NCBI RefSeq assembly: GCF_000069945.1
Contig: NC_010545.1
Coordinates: 992,001-1,056,000 of the forward strand
DNA length: 64,000 nt
Direction: 5' to 3'
From: Corynebacterium urealyticum DSM 7109
GTDB lineage: Bacteria; Actinomycetota; Actinomycetes; Mycobacteriales; Mycobacteriaceae
The stretch's first letter is position 1. Every line of letters begins with the position of its first letter. Position numbers and translations under genes: made by a program. The notes beneath the pieces are model-generated. The model was not told where the DNA came from and ran no database searches. It worked only from the letters and a program-made list of their open reading frames with translations. This document shows positions 17,630 to 26,860 of the stretch, piece after piece.

Positions 17630-17695
17630 AAAAGGCGCAGGCGTATGGTTGAAGAAGCGTGACAAAGCTTTCTTCCGTGAAGGATTGAGGAAACC

Positions 17696-19183
17696 GTGGC
17701 AACGAATAGTTCTCAAAACGATACCGTCGACGTCCTGCTGGTTGGCGCCGGCGTCATCTCCACCACCCTGTCTGTGATGCTGAAGCAGCTGCAGCCGGAA
17801 TGGAGCCAGCTGATTCTCGAGCGCCTGGACACCCCGGCCGCCGAGTCTTCTGACCCGTGGAACAACGCAGGCACCGGCCACTCCGCGCTGTGCGAGCTGA
17901 ACTACACGCCGGAGGTCAACGGCAAGATCGACGTCTCCAAGGCCGTCGGTGTCAACGAGAAGTTCCAGGTCTCCCGCCAGTTCTGGTCCCACCTCGTGGA
18001 GAACGACATCCTGGGCGAGCCGTCTGAGTGGATCAACCGGGTTCCTCACGTCTCCTTCGCTCAGGGCATGGATCAGGTGGACTACCTGAAGGCCCGCTAC
18101 GAGGCCCTGAAGGATAACCCGCTGTTCCCGAACATGAAGTTCTCGGACTCGGAGACGAAGTTCCGCGAGTTCCTGCCGCTGATGGCAGAGGGCCGCGACT
18201 TCAACACCCCGACCGCGATTTCCTGGTTCGAGGAGGGCACCGACATCAACTACGGTGCGCTGACCCGCCAGTACGTCGACGCCCTGACCGCCGAGGGCGT
18301 CGAGGTGCGTTACGGCAGCGAGGTCGTCAACCTTAAGCGCGAGGGTGCAAAGTGGAAGGTCTCCGTCAAGAACCGCCACACCGGCGACACCTCCGTCGTC
18401 ACCGCCAACTTCGTCTTCATCGGCGCCGGCGGCATGGCGTTGCCGCTGCTGCAGAAGGCCGGCATCCCGGAGATCAAGGGCTACGGTGGCTTCCCGGTTT
18501 CCGGCCAGTGGCTGCGTTGCACCAACGAGGAGCTCATCGAGAAGCACGCCGCGAAGGTCTACGGTAAGGCCTCTGTCGGTGCCCCGCCGATGTCCGTGCC
18601 GCACCTCGACACCCGCGTGATTGACGGCAAGAAGGGGCTGCTCTTCGGCCCCTACGCCGGCTGGACCCCGAAGTTCCTGAAGTCCGGTTCCTTCCTGGAT
18701 CTGTTCAAGTCCCTGCGTCCGGGCAACCTGCCGTCCATGATCGGTGTTGGTCTGCAGGAGTTCGGCCTGACCAAGTACCTGGTCGAGGAGCTGCTGAAGG
18801 ACCAGACCGCGAAGATGGAGTCCCTGCGCGAGTACATGCCGGAGGCTAAGGACGAGGACTGGGAGCTGGTCATCGCTGGCCAGCGCGTCCAGGTCATCAA
18901 GCCGATCGGCGCTCCGAAGTTCGGCTCCCTGGAGTTCGGTACGACGCTGATCAACTCCAACGACGGCAGCATCGCCGGCCTGATGGGCGCTTCCCCGGGC
19001 GCGTCCATCGCCCCGGCTGCCATGCTCGAGGTGCTGGAGCGTTGCTTCGGCGGTCGCATGGCTGAGTGGGCTCCGAAGCTGCGCGAGATGATCCCGTCCT
19101 ATGGCCAGCGTCTGGTGAAGAACGAGGCTCTGTTCCAGGAGCAGTGGGATCGCTCCCAGAAGGCGCTGAAGCTGGCTAAGTAG
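17696..19183 (+). CDS. mqo: Malate:quinone oxidoreductase
   Basis: 495 residues. Mqo is an FAD-dependent peripheral membrane enzyme that oxidises malate to oxaloacetate and reduces menaquinone. The N-terminal FAD motif is VDVLLVGAGVISTTL, followed by the family blocks WNNAGTGHSALCELNYTP and GASPGASIAPAAMLEVLERC. Length is typical. The GTG start is preceded by AGGA within GATTGAGGAAACC. Codon use is strongly biased to the C/G-ending preferred set, as expected for a highly expressed gene. A strong terminator follows. Confidence 0.96.
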   Translation: MATNSSQNDTVDVLLVGAGVISTTLSVMLKQLQPEWSQLILERLDTPAAESSDPWNNAGTGHSALCELNYTPEVNGKIDVSKAVGVNEKFQVSRQFWSHLVENDILGEPSEWINRVPHVSFAQGMDQVDYLKARYEALKDNPLFPNMKFSDSETKFREFLPLMAEGRDFNTPTAISWFEEGTDINYGALTRQYVDALTAEGVEVRYGSEVVNLKREGAKWKVSVKNRHTGDTSVVTANFVFIGAGGMALPLLQKAGIPEIKGYGGFPVSGQWLRCTNEELIEKHAAKVYGKASVGAPPMSVPHLDTRVIDGKKGLLFGPYAGWTPKFLKSGSFLDLFKSLRPGNLPSMIGVGLQEFGLTKYLVEELLKDQTAKMESLREYMPEAKDEDWELVIAGQRVQVIKPIGAPKFGSLEFGTTLINSNDGSIAGLMGASPGASIAPAAMLEVLERCFGGRMAEWAPKLREMIPSYGQRLVKNEALFQEQWDRSQKALKLAK

Positions 19184-19200
19184 CTTCCGCTGCCCGCAGG

Positions 19201-19241
19201 CCGCCCGCCCGAGAGGATTGCCCTCGGGGCGGGCGGTTTTT
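19201..19241 (+). terminator. Rho-independent terminator of mqo
   Basis: A GC-rich stem (19201-19213 with 19223-19236, one bulged base) is followed by TTTTT at 19237-19241. Confidence 0.9.
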
Positions 19242-19260
19242 CGCTGTTGGTGGGGGTTTG

Positions 19261-19295
19261 AGATTCTAGACCGCTCGGTCTACTATGCTGTGCTT
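19261..19295 (+). promoter_or_regulatory. cobA promoter with McbR-type operator
   Basis: The palindrome TAGACCGCTCGGTCTA (19267-19282) fits the corynebacterial McbR consensus TAGAC-N6-GTCTA exactly. A TATGCT -10 lies at 19284-19289, so the operator fills the promoter spacer. The ATG at 19296 is 6 nt after the -10. Confidence 0.75.
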
Positions 19296-20333
19296 ATGAG
19301 TATTTCCCTGCGCAACGTCCACGTCCTTGTCCCAGCCGGCAGCCCCGACGCCGAGCTCGTCGCCCAGCGCTGCCGTGACGCAGGCGCCATCGTCACCACC
19401 AGCCCTGCCGGGGCGGCGTCGGAGATTGACTGGGCTGCCACCGCCCTCGTCGTGCTCCCGGGCCAGACCCCGGGTGCCACGGAACTGATCACAGCAGCTG
19501 AGCAGCACGGCGTGCCGGTCAATAACCTTGGGGGCGGAACCGAGGAAGCACAGAATGCGGGGGACAGGGGCGGGGAATGCCCTGGCGCGGGAACGGTGAC
19601 GTTGGTGGGCGGCGGCCCCGGCGGCGAGGGGTTGATCACCGTCGCGGGGAAGCGAGCCATCGAGGGCGCCGACATCATCTTCGCTGACCACCTGGGCCCC
19701 TTCAGCCTGGCCGAGGAGGCAGCCGAGCGCGGGGTGGAACTCGTGGACGTGTCCAAGATCCCCTATGGCAAGCAGGTAGCTCAGGAGAAGATCAACGAGA
19801 TGCTCATCGAGGCTGCTCAACAGGGCAAGAGGGTGGTGCGCCTGAAGGGCGGGGACCCTTTCATCTTCGGCCGCGGGCTTGAGGAGGCCGAAGCCTGCGC
19901 GGCCGCCGGGGTGCCGGTATCAGTGATCCCAGGGGTAACGAGCGCGACCTCCGCGCCAGCGCTGGCCGGCGTATCGCTGACCCATCGCGGGTGGGTGCAC
20001 GACATCACGATCGTCTCCGGGCACGTGCCTCCGGGCCACGAGAAGTCACTCGTGAACTGGGAGGCGCTGGCTGGGCTGACTGGCACGTTGGTGCTGATCA
20101 TGGCCGTGAAGAACGCCGGGGCGATCGCGGCTGAGCTCATCGCCAAGGGACGCGCTCGCGAGCAGGCGGTGACGATCATCGAATCGGCCTCCATCGACGG
20201 CGAGCGGGTCACGGAAACCACTCTCGGGTCCCTTGGGGAAACGATCGACGCGGCAGGAATCAAGCCACCGGCGATCATCGTGGTCGGCCGGGTCAGCGAG
20301 CGCCGGATTAAGGGCTTGGCGGCTGCTTTCTAG
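19296..20333 (+). CDS. cobA: Uroporphyrinogen III C-methyltransferase
   Basis: 345 residues. The C-terminal 245 residues form a tetrapyrrole methylase: SAM loop VGGGPGGEGLIT, VRLKGGDPFIFGRG, and PGVTSATSAPALAGVSLTHRG. It makes precorrin-2 from uroporphyrinogen III for siroheme or cobalamin. The first 90 residues keep only part of a CysG-like nucleotide-binding domain and lack a clear NAD loop, so dehydrogenation and chelation must be done elsewhere. ATG 19296 is chosen because the TATGCT -10 is 6 nt upstream (leaderless) and an upstream start at 19218 would lie in the mqo terminator. The McbR-type site suggests it serves sulfite reductase. Confidence 0.9.
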   Translation: MSISLRNVHVLVPAGSPDAELVAQRCRDAGAIVTTSPAGAASEIDWAATALVVLPGQTPGATELITAAEQHGVPVNNLGGGTEEAQNAGDRGGECPGAGTVTLVGGGPGGEGLITVAGKRAIEGADIIFADHLGPFSLAEEAAERGVELVDVSKIPYGKQVAQEKINEMLIEAAQQGKRVVRLKGGDPFIFGRGLEEAEACAAAGVPVSVIPGVTSATSAPALAGVSLTHRGWVHDITIVSGHVPPGHEKSLVNWEALAGLTGTLVLIMAVKNAGAIAAELIAKGRAREQAVTIIESASIDGERVTETTLGSLGETIDAAGIKPPAIIVVGRVSERRIKGLAAAF

Positions 20334-20371
20334 CTGCGCTAAGTGAGTGTGGGTGGGGGGCGGCTTGCCGC

Positions 20372-21286
20372 CTATTCGGCCGGAACGATGAGCGTGACCT
20401 CGCCGGGGTCACGCACCTCCGTTCGAAAATTCGCCTCGACGAACGCCTCCACGTCACCGATGCGGTGGGCGAAAGCCTCCGCCAGCTCGCCGGTTCCCTG
20501 CGGGTCAGCGGGCAGGTGTCCACCGGCCAACGCCAGCTCCCGGGCAACTAGCCCCTTGTAGTGCTTGTTGAAGTGGCTGACGACCTTGCGGCTGCCGTCC
20601 GGGTACTCGGATTCCACGCGCAAGCTCACCGCGCCCGGAACTTTTCCGAGGTCCCGGTAACCACCGGAGCGCAGGTCGATGATCCCGCCGCCAGCGCCAT
20701 CCGTGTCGGCGGCGCGATCCTCCCGCCACCGGGCGAGCTCCTCGCCGATGCGGTTGCCCTCGGCCGGCTTCGTCCACTGGGAACGCAGGGTGCGGGGCTG
20801 ACCGTCCACGAGCACCTTGGAGCCGGCGGAGAGTCGATAGCGGGGGATCAGGTCGTCGGCGGCGATCACCCCGAAGAGTGCCGAGCCGATCGCCAGCCTT
20901 GCACGCGCGTCCGCGGGGAGGGGCAGGCCGGTGCGTTGCCCCGTTGGGTCGATGGCATCGTAGGCCACCCCGGTGTATCGCTCCACCGCAGGAAGCAGCT
21001 CGGAGGAAGCGACGGCGGCGTTGGACTCGTGCTCAGCGTGCTGGGTAGCACGGATCCCGATCATCTTGTCTAAGGAGCGAATCCGCTCTTCTGCGGTTTC
21101 TGCAGAACCCGCGTTCTTCGACAGTGCTTCTTGGGCTGCAAGGAAACTGCAGCCCATCTCCTCAAGGGTGCTGAGCAGGTGTTTTCTGGTTGGCGCTAAC
21201 CCGGGAAAGGCCAGCTGATCCACGGCGACCGGGCCGGGGCGGCCACCCGCAGTTTTGCTTTCCGACGGAGGCAAGATGATGAGCAT
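20372..21286 (-). CDS. yaaA: YaaA-family peroxide stress protein
   Basis: 304 residues of the DUF328/YaaA family, starting MLIILPPSESKTAGG, with the conserved YTGVAYDAID and FNKHYKGLVARELA blocks. In E. coli YaaA lowers free iron and limits peroxide damage to DNA. A TAGCAT -10 (complement of 21293-21298) lies 6 nt before ATG 21286, so the message is probably leaderless and divergent from proS. It ends 38 bases from the convergent cobA stop. Confidence 0.88.
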   Translation of the reverse strand: MLIILPPSESKTAGGRPGPVAVDQLAFPGLAPTRKHLLSTLEEMGCSFLAAQEALSKNAGSAETAEERIRSLDKMIGIRATQHAEHESNAAVASSELLPAVERYTGVAYDAIDPTGQRTGLPLPADARARLAIGSALFGVIAADDLIPRYRLSAGSKVLVDGQPRTLRSQWTKPAEGNRIGEELARWREDRAADTDGAGGGIIDLRSGGYRDLGKVPGAVSLRVESEYPDGSRKVVSHFNKHYKGLVARELALAGGHLPADPQGTGELAEAFAHRIGDVEAFVEANFRTEVRDPGEVTLIVPAE

Positions 21287-21342
21287 GAAAACATGCTAGC
21301 CGGTGGCGTGCTGCGCGGGTGCGGGGCTGTAGGCTAAGCATC

Positions 21343-23121
21343 ATGATTACCCGCATGTCCTCCCTCTTCCTGCACACGCTGCGTGACGATCCAGCCGATG
21401 CAGAACTCGCCAGCCACAAGCTGCTTGTCCGCGCTGGCTATATCCGCCGCGTCGCACCGGGCGTGTACTCCTGGCTGCCCATGGGCCTCCGCGTGCTGCG
21501 CAAGGTCGAAAACGTTGTCCGCCGCGAAATGGACGCCATCGGTGGCCAGGAGCTGATGTTCCCCGCGCTGCTGCCGAAGGAGCCCTACGAGGTCACCCGG
21601 CGCTGGGACGAATACGGTCCCGAGCTCTTCCGCCTCAAGGACCGCAAGGAGGCGGACTACCTACTCGGTCCCACCCACGAGGAGCTGTTCACCTGGCTCG
21701 TCAAGGGGGAGCTGAACTCCTATAAGGATTTCCCGAAGGTTCTCTACCAAATCCAGACCAAGTATCGCGATGAGGCCCGCCCGCGCGCTGGCATCCTGCG
21801 CGGCCGTGAGTTCGTCATGAAGGACTCCTACTCCTTCAACATGACCGACGAAGGCCTGGATGAGTCCTACCGCTTGCACCGCAAGGCCTACCAGCGGATC
21901 TTCGACGCCCTCGGCATCGAGTACGTCATTTGCTACGCGACCTCTGGCGCGATGGGTGGTTCGGCCTCCGAGGAGTTCCTGGCGGTGGCCGCGGACGGCG
22001 AGGATACCTTCGTTCGCTCCACGGAGTCCGACTACGCCGCCAACGTGGAAGCTGTCGTCTCCATTCCGCCGGCTGAGGAGTCGGTCGAGGACAAGCCGGA
22101 GGCAGTAAGCCACGAGAGCCCTGGAGCCGACACCATCGAGACCCTCGTGGAGTGGGCCAACGAGGCGGGCCTGACCGTCGACGGGGCTCCGGTGACGGCG
22201 AAGGACACCCTCAAGTGCATCGTGTGCAAGGTCACCCGCCCAGGCGAGGATGAGGACGGTAACCCGTACGCCCCTGAGCTCACCGGAGTGCTCGTGCCGG
22301 GCGACCGCGAGGTCGACATGAAGCGTCTCGAAGCCTCCCTGGAGCCGGCCGTCGTCGAACTGGCCGATGATGAGGATTTCAAAAAGTACCCCTTCCTCGT
22401 CAAGGGCTTCGTTGGCCCCCGCACGTTCGCGGATAACGACCTGCGCATGCTCGCCGATCCCCGTGTGGTCAAGGGCACCGCCTGGATCACTGGCGCGGAT
22501 GAGAAGGATCGTCACTACTCCAACCTCGTCGCGGGCCGCGACTTCACCCCGGATGGTTATGTTGAGGCCGCCGAGGTTCGGGAGGGCGACCCTTCCCCGG
22601 ATGGCAAGGGCGTGCTCACCCTGTCCCGTGGCATCGAGATCGGCCACATCTTCCAGCTGGGCCGGAAGTACACCGAGGCCTTCGACGTCCAGATCTTGGA
22701 CGAGAACGGCCGCCGAACCGTCCCGACGATGGGTTCCTACGGCATCGGCGTCTCCCGACTGCTGGCCGTGGTGGCCGAGCAGATGCACGACGAGAAGGGC
22801 CTGCGCTGGCCGCGCAGCATCGCCCCCTACGACGTCCACGTGGTCATCGCCAACAAGGACGAAGCCGCGGGCGAGGCTGCCCGCGAGCTCGCCGAGGCGC
22901 TGTCGGACGCGGGCCTGGAGGTGCTCTTCGACGATCGCCCGAAGGTCTCCCCGGGCGTGAAGTTCAAGGACTCCGAGCTGCTGGGCATGCCACAGGTCGT
23001 GGTCGTTGGGCGCGGCTTCGCCGAGGGCAAGGTCGAGCTGCGAGATCGTCTGAACGACGAGCGTTCCGAGATCGACTACGCGGACGCCGTCGACGTCATC
23101 ACGAAGGCAGCCCGGGCCTAA
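21343..23121 (+). CDS. proS: Prolyl-tRNA synthetase, bacterial type
   Basis: 592 residues. A class II synthetase with motif 1 near [20 protein letters not shown], motif 2 in [21 protein letters not shown] sequence, a Cys/Ala-editing insertion of about 180 residues in the middle, motif 3 [12 protein letters not shown], and a C-terminal anticodon-binding domain. ATG 21343 ([12 protein letters not shown]) is set by a TAGGCT -10 ending 7 nt upstream; an in-frame start 24 bases earlier would overlap that promoter. Confidence 0.96.
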   Translation: MITRMSSLFLHTLRDDPADAELASHKLLVRAGYIRRVAPGVYSWLPMGLRVLRKVENVVRREMDAIGGQELMFPALLPKEPYEVTRRWDEYGPELFRLKDRKEADYLLGPTHEELFTWLVKGELNSYKDFPKVLYQIQTKYRDEARPRAGILRGREFVMKDSYSFNMTDEGLDESYRLHRKAYQRIFDALGIEYVICYATSGAMGGSASEEFLAVAADGEDTFVRSTESDYAANVEAVVSIPPAEESVEDKPEAVSHESPGADTIETLVEWANEAGLTVDGAPVTAKDTLKCIVCKVTRPGEDEDGNPYAPELTGVLVPGDREVDMKRLEASLEPAVVELADDEDFKKYPFLVKGFVGPRTFADNDLRMLADPRVVKGTAWITGADEKDRHYSNLVAGRDFTPDGYVEAAEVREGDPSPDGKGVLTLSRGIEIGHIFQLGRKYTEAFDVQILDENGRRTVPTMGSYGIGVSRLLAVVAEQMHDEKGLRWPRSIAPYDVHVVIANKDEAAGEAARELAEALSDAGLEVLFDDRPKVSPGVKFKDSELLGMPQVVVVGRGFAEGKVELRDRLNDERSEIDYADAVDVITKAARA

Positions 23122-23126
23122 GAACC

Positions 23127-23157
23127 TGCCCCACGCCAGCGGGGTAGGCGTGGGGCA
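23127..23157. terminator. Terminator hairpin after proS
   Basis: A perfect 11-bp stem (23127-23137 and 23147-23157) with a 9-nt loop and no T-run. It lies between the converging proS and lipoprotein genes. Confidence 0.75.
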
Positions 23158-23207
23158 ACCGGTGGGGGTGAGCTCAGCGGATTACGCAGAGAGATAAGGG
23201 GGCGTTG

Positions 23208-24392
23208 CTAGTCCCCACCTCGCAGGACCACTGCTTCGGGCCCAAGCCCCTGGGCCAACTCCAGCTGGCCCTGGGCACGGCTCAGTGCTGCGCACGCCTG
23301 CGCCAGAGCCACCCGCAGCGGCCCGGTCTCGGCGCGGCCAGCGAGCAAGCGTAGCTGGGAAAGCGGGGCGGCGAGTGCGGCGTGCAGGAAAGCGGGGGCC
23401 TCCTTGGCGCTCGTGGGGGCCCTGGTCGCCTTCGATACGCCGAAGCCGGCAGGGGGCTCGTAGGCGCCTTCTGCGTCCTCGGGCTTCTCGGCGCTGTCGT
23501 CTGCGGCGGGTGTGATCATCGCGGTGACGACGTCGCGGGCCAGTCGGGCACCATCTCCGGCGGCTGCCAGTTGCTTGCGTGCGGAGCCGTCGTCGGCCGC
23601 TAGCGCGACCCCGGCGGCCTGGATCGCCCCGTAGACGGAGTCCAGGGTGTCCTTCAGATCCTCACCGAGAGCCTTCGTGTTCCCGCGGCCCACGACCTCA
23701 GGATCATCGAGCAGCTCGGCGATATCCTCGCGCTGTGGCGCACCGGCGACGGGCGCGGTTGCGCCGTAGAGGCCCACCAGCAGCTGAGTCTGGAACTCTT
23801 GTCGGGTCACGGTGCGGCCTTCGGAGTCCTTCTCGTGGGCATCCGCGTTGGGCAACTCCGGGCTTTCGATGGCGCCCAGCAGCTCGCGCTGGATTCCGGC
23901 GAAGAGCTGTTTGCGCTTAGCTGCGGAATCGGTGCCTTTATCGTCGTCGGCGGTCCGGGCCTTCGCAGCGGTGGACGACGCGGTGCCGGACGTGGGGGAA
24001 TCACCGCTGCCGCCACCGTCTGCGTCCTCGAAACTGCACTGCGGGTCCCGCTGGCCTTCATCGTCGGTACCGCACTGGCGCAGGAATTCTTTCTCGAGAA
24101 CTCCGATCTGGCGGCGGATGAACTCCGCTTCCTCAGCGTCGGCCCGATCCAGAGCCGAGCGCATCACCGCTCCGATTGAGCGCAGCTGCTCATTGGGCTC
24201 GAAGCCACCGCGCACACGGTTAAGCGCCTCGGAGGCCTCGTCGATGCCACAGGCCGAGAGCAGGCCCGTCGCGAGCACCGCCCCCAGCCCCGCGACCCCC
24301 GCTTTGAGCACGCCACGCCGAGTGAGGGCTGGGGCGGCGCTAGAGCGCTCGGGGAGGTGGAGGCTTTGATTCTGAGGAGAGTCCGGATTCAC
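23208..24392 (-). CDS. Putative lipoprotein with ferritin-like (DUF4439-type) domain
   Basis: About 394 residues. The N-terminus has a twin-arginine segment LTRRGVLKAG, a hydrophobic helix and lipobox LLSAC, so export by Tat and lipid anchoring are likely. The middle is polar and Ser/Asp/Lys-rich. The C-terminal 130-140 residues are Ala-rich helices (ASGQLELAQG-like pattern) resembling the ferritin-like DUF4439 domain found beside rimP in Mycobacteriales. The start is uncertain: GTG 24392, GTG 24398 and ATG 24413 are all possible. It is divergent from rimP. Function unknown. Confidence 0.65.
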   Translation of the reverse strand: MNPDSPQNQSLHLPERSSAAPALTRRGVLKAGVAGLGAVLATGLLSACGIDEASEALNRVRGGFEPNEQLRSIGAVMRSALDRADAEEAEFIRRQIGVLEKEFLRQCGTDDEGQRDPQCSFEDADGGGSGDSPTSGTASSTAAKARTADDDKGTDSAAKRKQLFAGIQRELLGAIESPELPNADAHEKDSEGRTVTRQEFQTQLLVGLYGATAPVAGAPQREDIAELLDDPEVVGRGNTKALGEDLKDTLDSVYGAIQAAGVALAADDGSARKQLAAAGDGARLARDVVTAMITPAADDSAEKPEDAEGAYEPPAGFGVSKATRAPTSAKEAPAFLHAALAAPLSQLRLLAGRAETGPLRVALAQACAALSRAQGQLELAQGLGPEAVVLRGGD

Positions 24393-24450
24393 AGCCACTA
24401 TGGTGCCACACATTCCGCTGGGCACCGCACCGGCGGGTAGGGTGCAAGGC

Positions 24451-25041
24451 ATGGCAACCCCTCTTGATGAAAAGCTCCGCGCACTGGCCGCCGACGAGGC
24501 GATGAAGTGTGGCCTTGATGTGGAAAAATTAACCTTTACCCGGGCCGGGGCGAAGTCCAGCGTGAAGATCGCCGTGGACGCGGACGAACGCCCGGACCTC
24601 GACCTGCTCGAGGAAGCCTCCCAGCTGATTGGTGCTGCTTTTGATGCGGCCGAGGAAGCACAGCAGATTGACCTCGGGCCGAGCTACACCCTCGAGGTGA
24701 CGACCCCTGGGCTGGACTTCCCGCTGCGAGAGGCTCGCAACTTCCAGCGCAACATTGGCCGCCTCGCCAACCTGCCGGGAGGGGGCAAGGGGCGCATCGC
24801 GGCCGTCGAGAATGACGAGGTCGCGATCCTGCCCGCAGCCAAGAAGAAGGCCGGGAAGAAGTCCCAGGGCAAGAAGGCGGGGAAGAAGACCCCGCAGGCA
24901 CCGGTGCAGATTTACCCGCGTGCTGAGCTAGCCGGGTCCACCATCGAGGTTGAATTCTCACCCGCGCCAGCAGCCGAGCAGGAATTACTCGGATTGACCA
25001 TGGCCGAGTACCATGAGCTCGCGAAGAGTGACGAAGCCTAA
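24451..25041 (+). CDS. rimP: Ribosome maturation factor RimP
   Basis: 196 residues. RimP helps assemble the 30S subunit. The N-terminal alpha/beta domain (CGLDVEKLTFTRAG) and the segment YTLEVTTPGLDFPLREARNFQRNIGR are typical. The second, SH3-like domain has an added Lys/Gly-rich stretch (about residues 130-147) which is likely disordered and may contact RNA. ATG 24451 is set by a TAGGGT -10 ending 7 nt upstream. It is the first gene of rimP-nusA-ylxR-infB. Confidence 0.93.
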   Translation: MATPLDEKLRALAADEAMKCGLDVEKLTFTRAGAKSSVKIAVDADERPDLDLLEEASQLIGAAFDAAEEAQQIDLGPSYTLEVTTPGLDFPLREARNFQRNIGRLANLPGGGKGRIAAVENDEVAILPAAKKKAGKKSQGKKAGKKTPQAPVQIYPRAELAGSTIEVEFSPAPAAEQELLGLTMAEYHELAKSDEA

Positions 25042-25068
25042 GCGACAAGAAGTCGATGAGGAGTACAA

Positions 25069-26067
25069 GTGAATATTGATCTTGCTACGCTGCGCGCCAT
25101 CGAGCGGCAGGAGGGCGTGCCGGTCGACGAGCTGATCCACGCCATCGCCAACGGTCTGAAGGAGGCCTACCGCAACCAGAGCGCCTTCGCCGGCGAGGTG
25201 GACGTCCAGATTGACCCCACCTCTGGTGCAGTGGCGATCTACCAGGTGGAGCGCGACGAGGAGGGCAACGTCACCGGCCGGTTGGACGAGACCCCGGAGA
25301 ACTTCGACCGCACCACGGCGCTGGCGATGCGCGAGGCGATCCGCCGCCGGATCGGGGGAGCTCGAGTCCAGCAGCGCTACGACGAATATTCGTCGATCCG
25401 CCACACCATCGTCTCTGGCGTGGTCACCCGTGACGCACGGGCAAACGAGCGCGGCATCACCGTGGTCCACATCGGTACCGAGGCTGACGGCATCGATGGC
25501 CAGATCCTCCCCGCCGAGCACATCCCGGGTGAGGTGCTCAAGCACGGTACCCGCGTAAAGGCTTTCGTCACGGACGTCATCAAGCACGCTGACCGTAACG
25601 TGCAGATCAGCCTGTCCCGCACTCACCCTGAGCTCGTTCGCGGCCTGTTTGAACTTGAGGTTCCGGAAGTCGCCGACGGCTCCGTGGAGATCATGTCCAT
25701 CGCCCGCGAGGCAGGCCACCGTACGAAGATCGCGGTTCGCGCCACGATCAAGGGGCTCAACGCCAAGGGGGCCTGCATCGGCCCGCGTGGCCAGCGTGTA
25801 TCGGCCATCATGGCTGAGCTTGGCGGCGAAAAGATCGACATCATCGACTACTCGGATGATCCGGCGCAGTACGTGGGCAATGCGCTCTCGCCCTCGAAGT
25901 ACGTTTCCTCGACTGTGATCGACGCAGAGCAGCAGATCGCTCGCGTGGTTGTTCCGGATTATCAGCTCTCGCTGGCGATCGGCAGGGAGGGGCAGAATGT
26001 GCGTCTCGCCGCTCGCCTCACCTGCTGGAAGATCGACATTAAGTCTGACGCTGAGCAGGGAGAGTAG
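25069..26067 (+). CDS. nusA: Transcription elongation/termination factor NusA
   Basis: 332 residues: N-terminal RNA-polymerase binding domain (1-100), S1 domain (about 110-185, SGVVTRDARANERGITVV), and two KH domains (KGLNAKGACIGPRGQRV and SLAIGREGQNVRLAARLTCWKIDI). GTG 25069 has GAGGAG 8 bases upstream. The stop is followed in frame by an acidic reading (SVDDAESEE) resembling a NusA tail, so the C-terminus may have been shortened. It sits 27 bases after rimP. Confidence 0.96.
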   Translation: MNIDLATLRAIERQEGVPVDELIHAIANGLKEAYRNQSAFAGEVDVQIDPTSGAVAIYQVERDEEGNVTGRLDETPENFDRTTALAMREAIRRRIGGARVQQRYDEYSSIRHTIVSGVVTRDARANERGITVVHIGTEADGIDGQILPAEHIPGEVLKHGTRVKAFVTDVIKHADRNVQISLSRTHPELVRGLFELEVPEVADGSVEIMSIAREAGHRTKIAVRATIKGLNAKGACIGPRGQRVSAIMAELGGEKIDIIDYSDDPAQYVGNALSPSKYVSSTVIDAEQQIARVVVPDYQLSLAIGREGQNVRLAARLTCWKIDIKSDAEQGE

Positions 26068-26131
26068 TCGGTCGATGACGCTGAGTCAGAAGAATTAGCG
26101 TCGCTTAACTTCGATGTTGTGGCGCTGGGGT

Positions 26132-26163
26132 GGCCTCACCGGACACGGTGGGGCCAAAATTCT
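26132..26163 (+). terminator. Weak terminator-like hairpin after nusA
   Basis: A 9-bp stem (26132-26140 with 26147-26155, one G-U pair) is followed by AAAATTCTTT. The rest of 26068-26312 holds no supportable gene. Confidence 0.4.
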
Positions 26164-26312
26164 TTGGGGGATGTGGCAATGGGGGATCATCGTGGGCAAC
26201 CACCACAACGCTGAAACGGGGTGGGTTAACCTCCAGCAGGCTTTTCACGTAGACTGGGGGCTGGTCAACGTGCTGGACCATGCATTTGTGCTGCTCGAGA
26301 GAAAGTGAGCTT

Positions 26313-26672
26313 GTGGACGACCGAGCGATAAGTGAAGGCTCGTACGCCGAATCGGCTGCGGACCCTGCGCTCGCGCGGAAGAACACGGCGCACGTCGCAC
26401 TGCGTACGTGCATCGCCACCCGAAAGGTGAAGCCCACGACCGAGCTTCTACGGTGCGTAGCCCAGTACAGCGACGACGGGACAACCCGCATCGTGCCGGA
26501 TCTTCACGGCCGGCTCCCGGGCCGCGGCGCGTGGCTTAGCCCCACCGCAGAGGCCCTCGAGCAGGCCATCGAACAACGGCGATTCCACCGCGCCCTGCGA
26601 TTGGGATCGGTGACGCCGGACTTCGACGAGTTATGGGCGGTGCTGGGGCGCGAGGGTTCACGAGAACATTGA
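26313..26672 (+). CDS. ylxR: YlxR-family RNA-binding protein (DUF448)
   Basis: About 119 residues from GTG 26313; an ATG at 26280 is also in frame but has no ribosome site. The family motifs are ALRTCIATRK and GRLPGRGAWLSPTAEALEQA. YlxR is a small basic protein encoded between nusA and infB in most Gram-positive bacteria and linked to RNase P and transcription. Its place here is canonical. The N-terminal 25 residues are polar and variable. Confidence 0.88.
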   Translation: MDDRAISEGSYAESAADPALARKNTAHVALRTCIATRKVKPTTELLRCVAQYSDDGTTRIVPDLHGRLPGRGAWLSPTAEALEQAIEQRRFHRALRLGSVTPDFDELWAVLGREGSREH

Positions 26673-26860
26673 CCCGCCGCGTTGAACGTTCCATGGACAG
26701 TTAACGATTTATCAGTTGACGGAGCCCGACATGTTTGAAAGCACTCTGAACTGATGAGCGCACGATGAAGCGGCATCAGCGATGAACCAGAAACGTTAAA
26801 GGGAGCCGGACGTAGCCTTTCCGCATAAGGCCACCGGCTCCGAGATATCGAAGGAGAGTA

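Noticed and set aside
26105..26491. Minus-strand open frame over the nusA-ylxR gap and ylxR
   Set aside because: Its sequence is low in recognisable structure and it overlaps the conserved ylxR gene.
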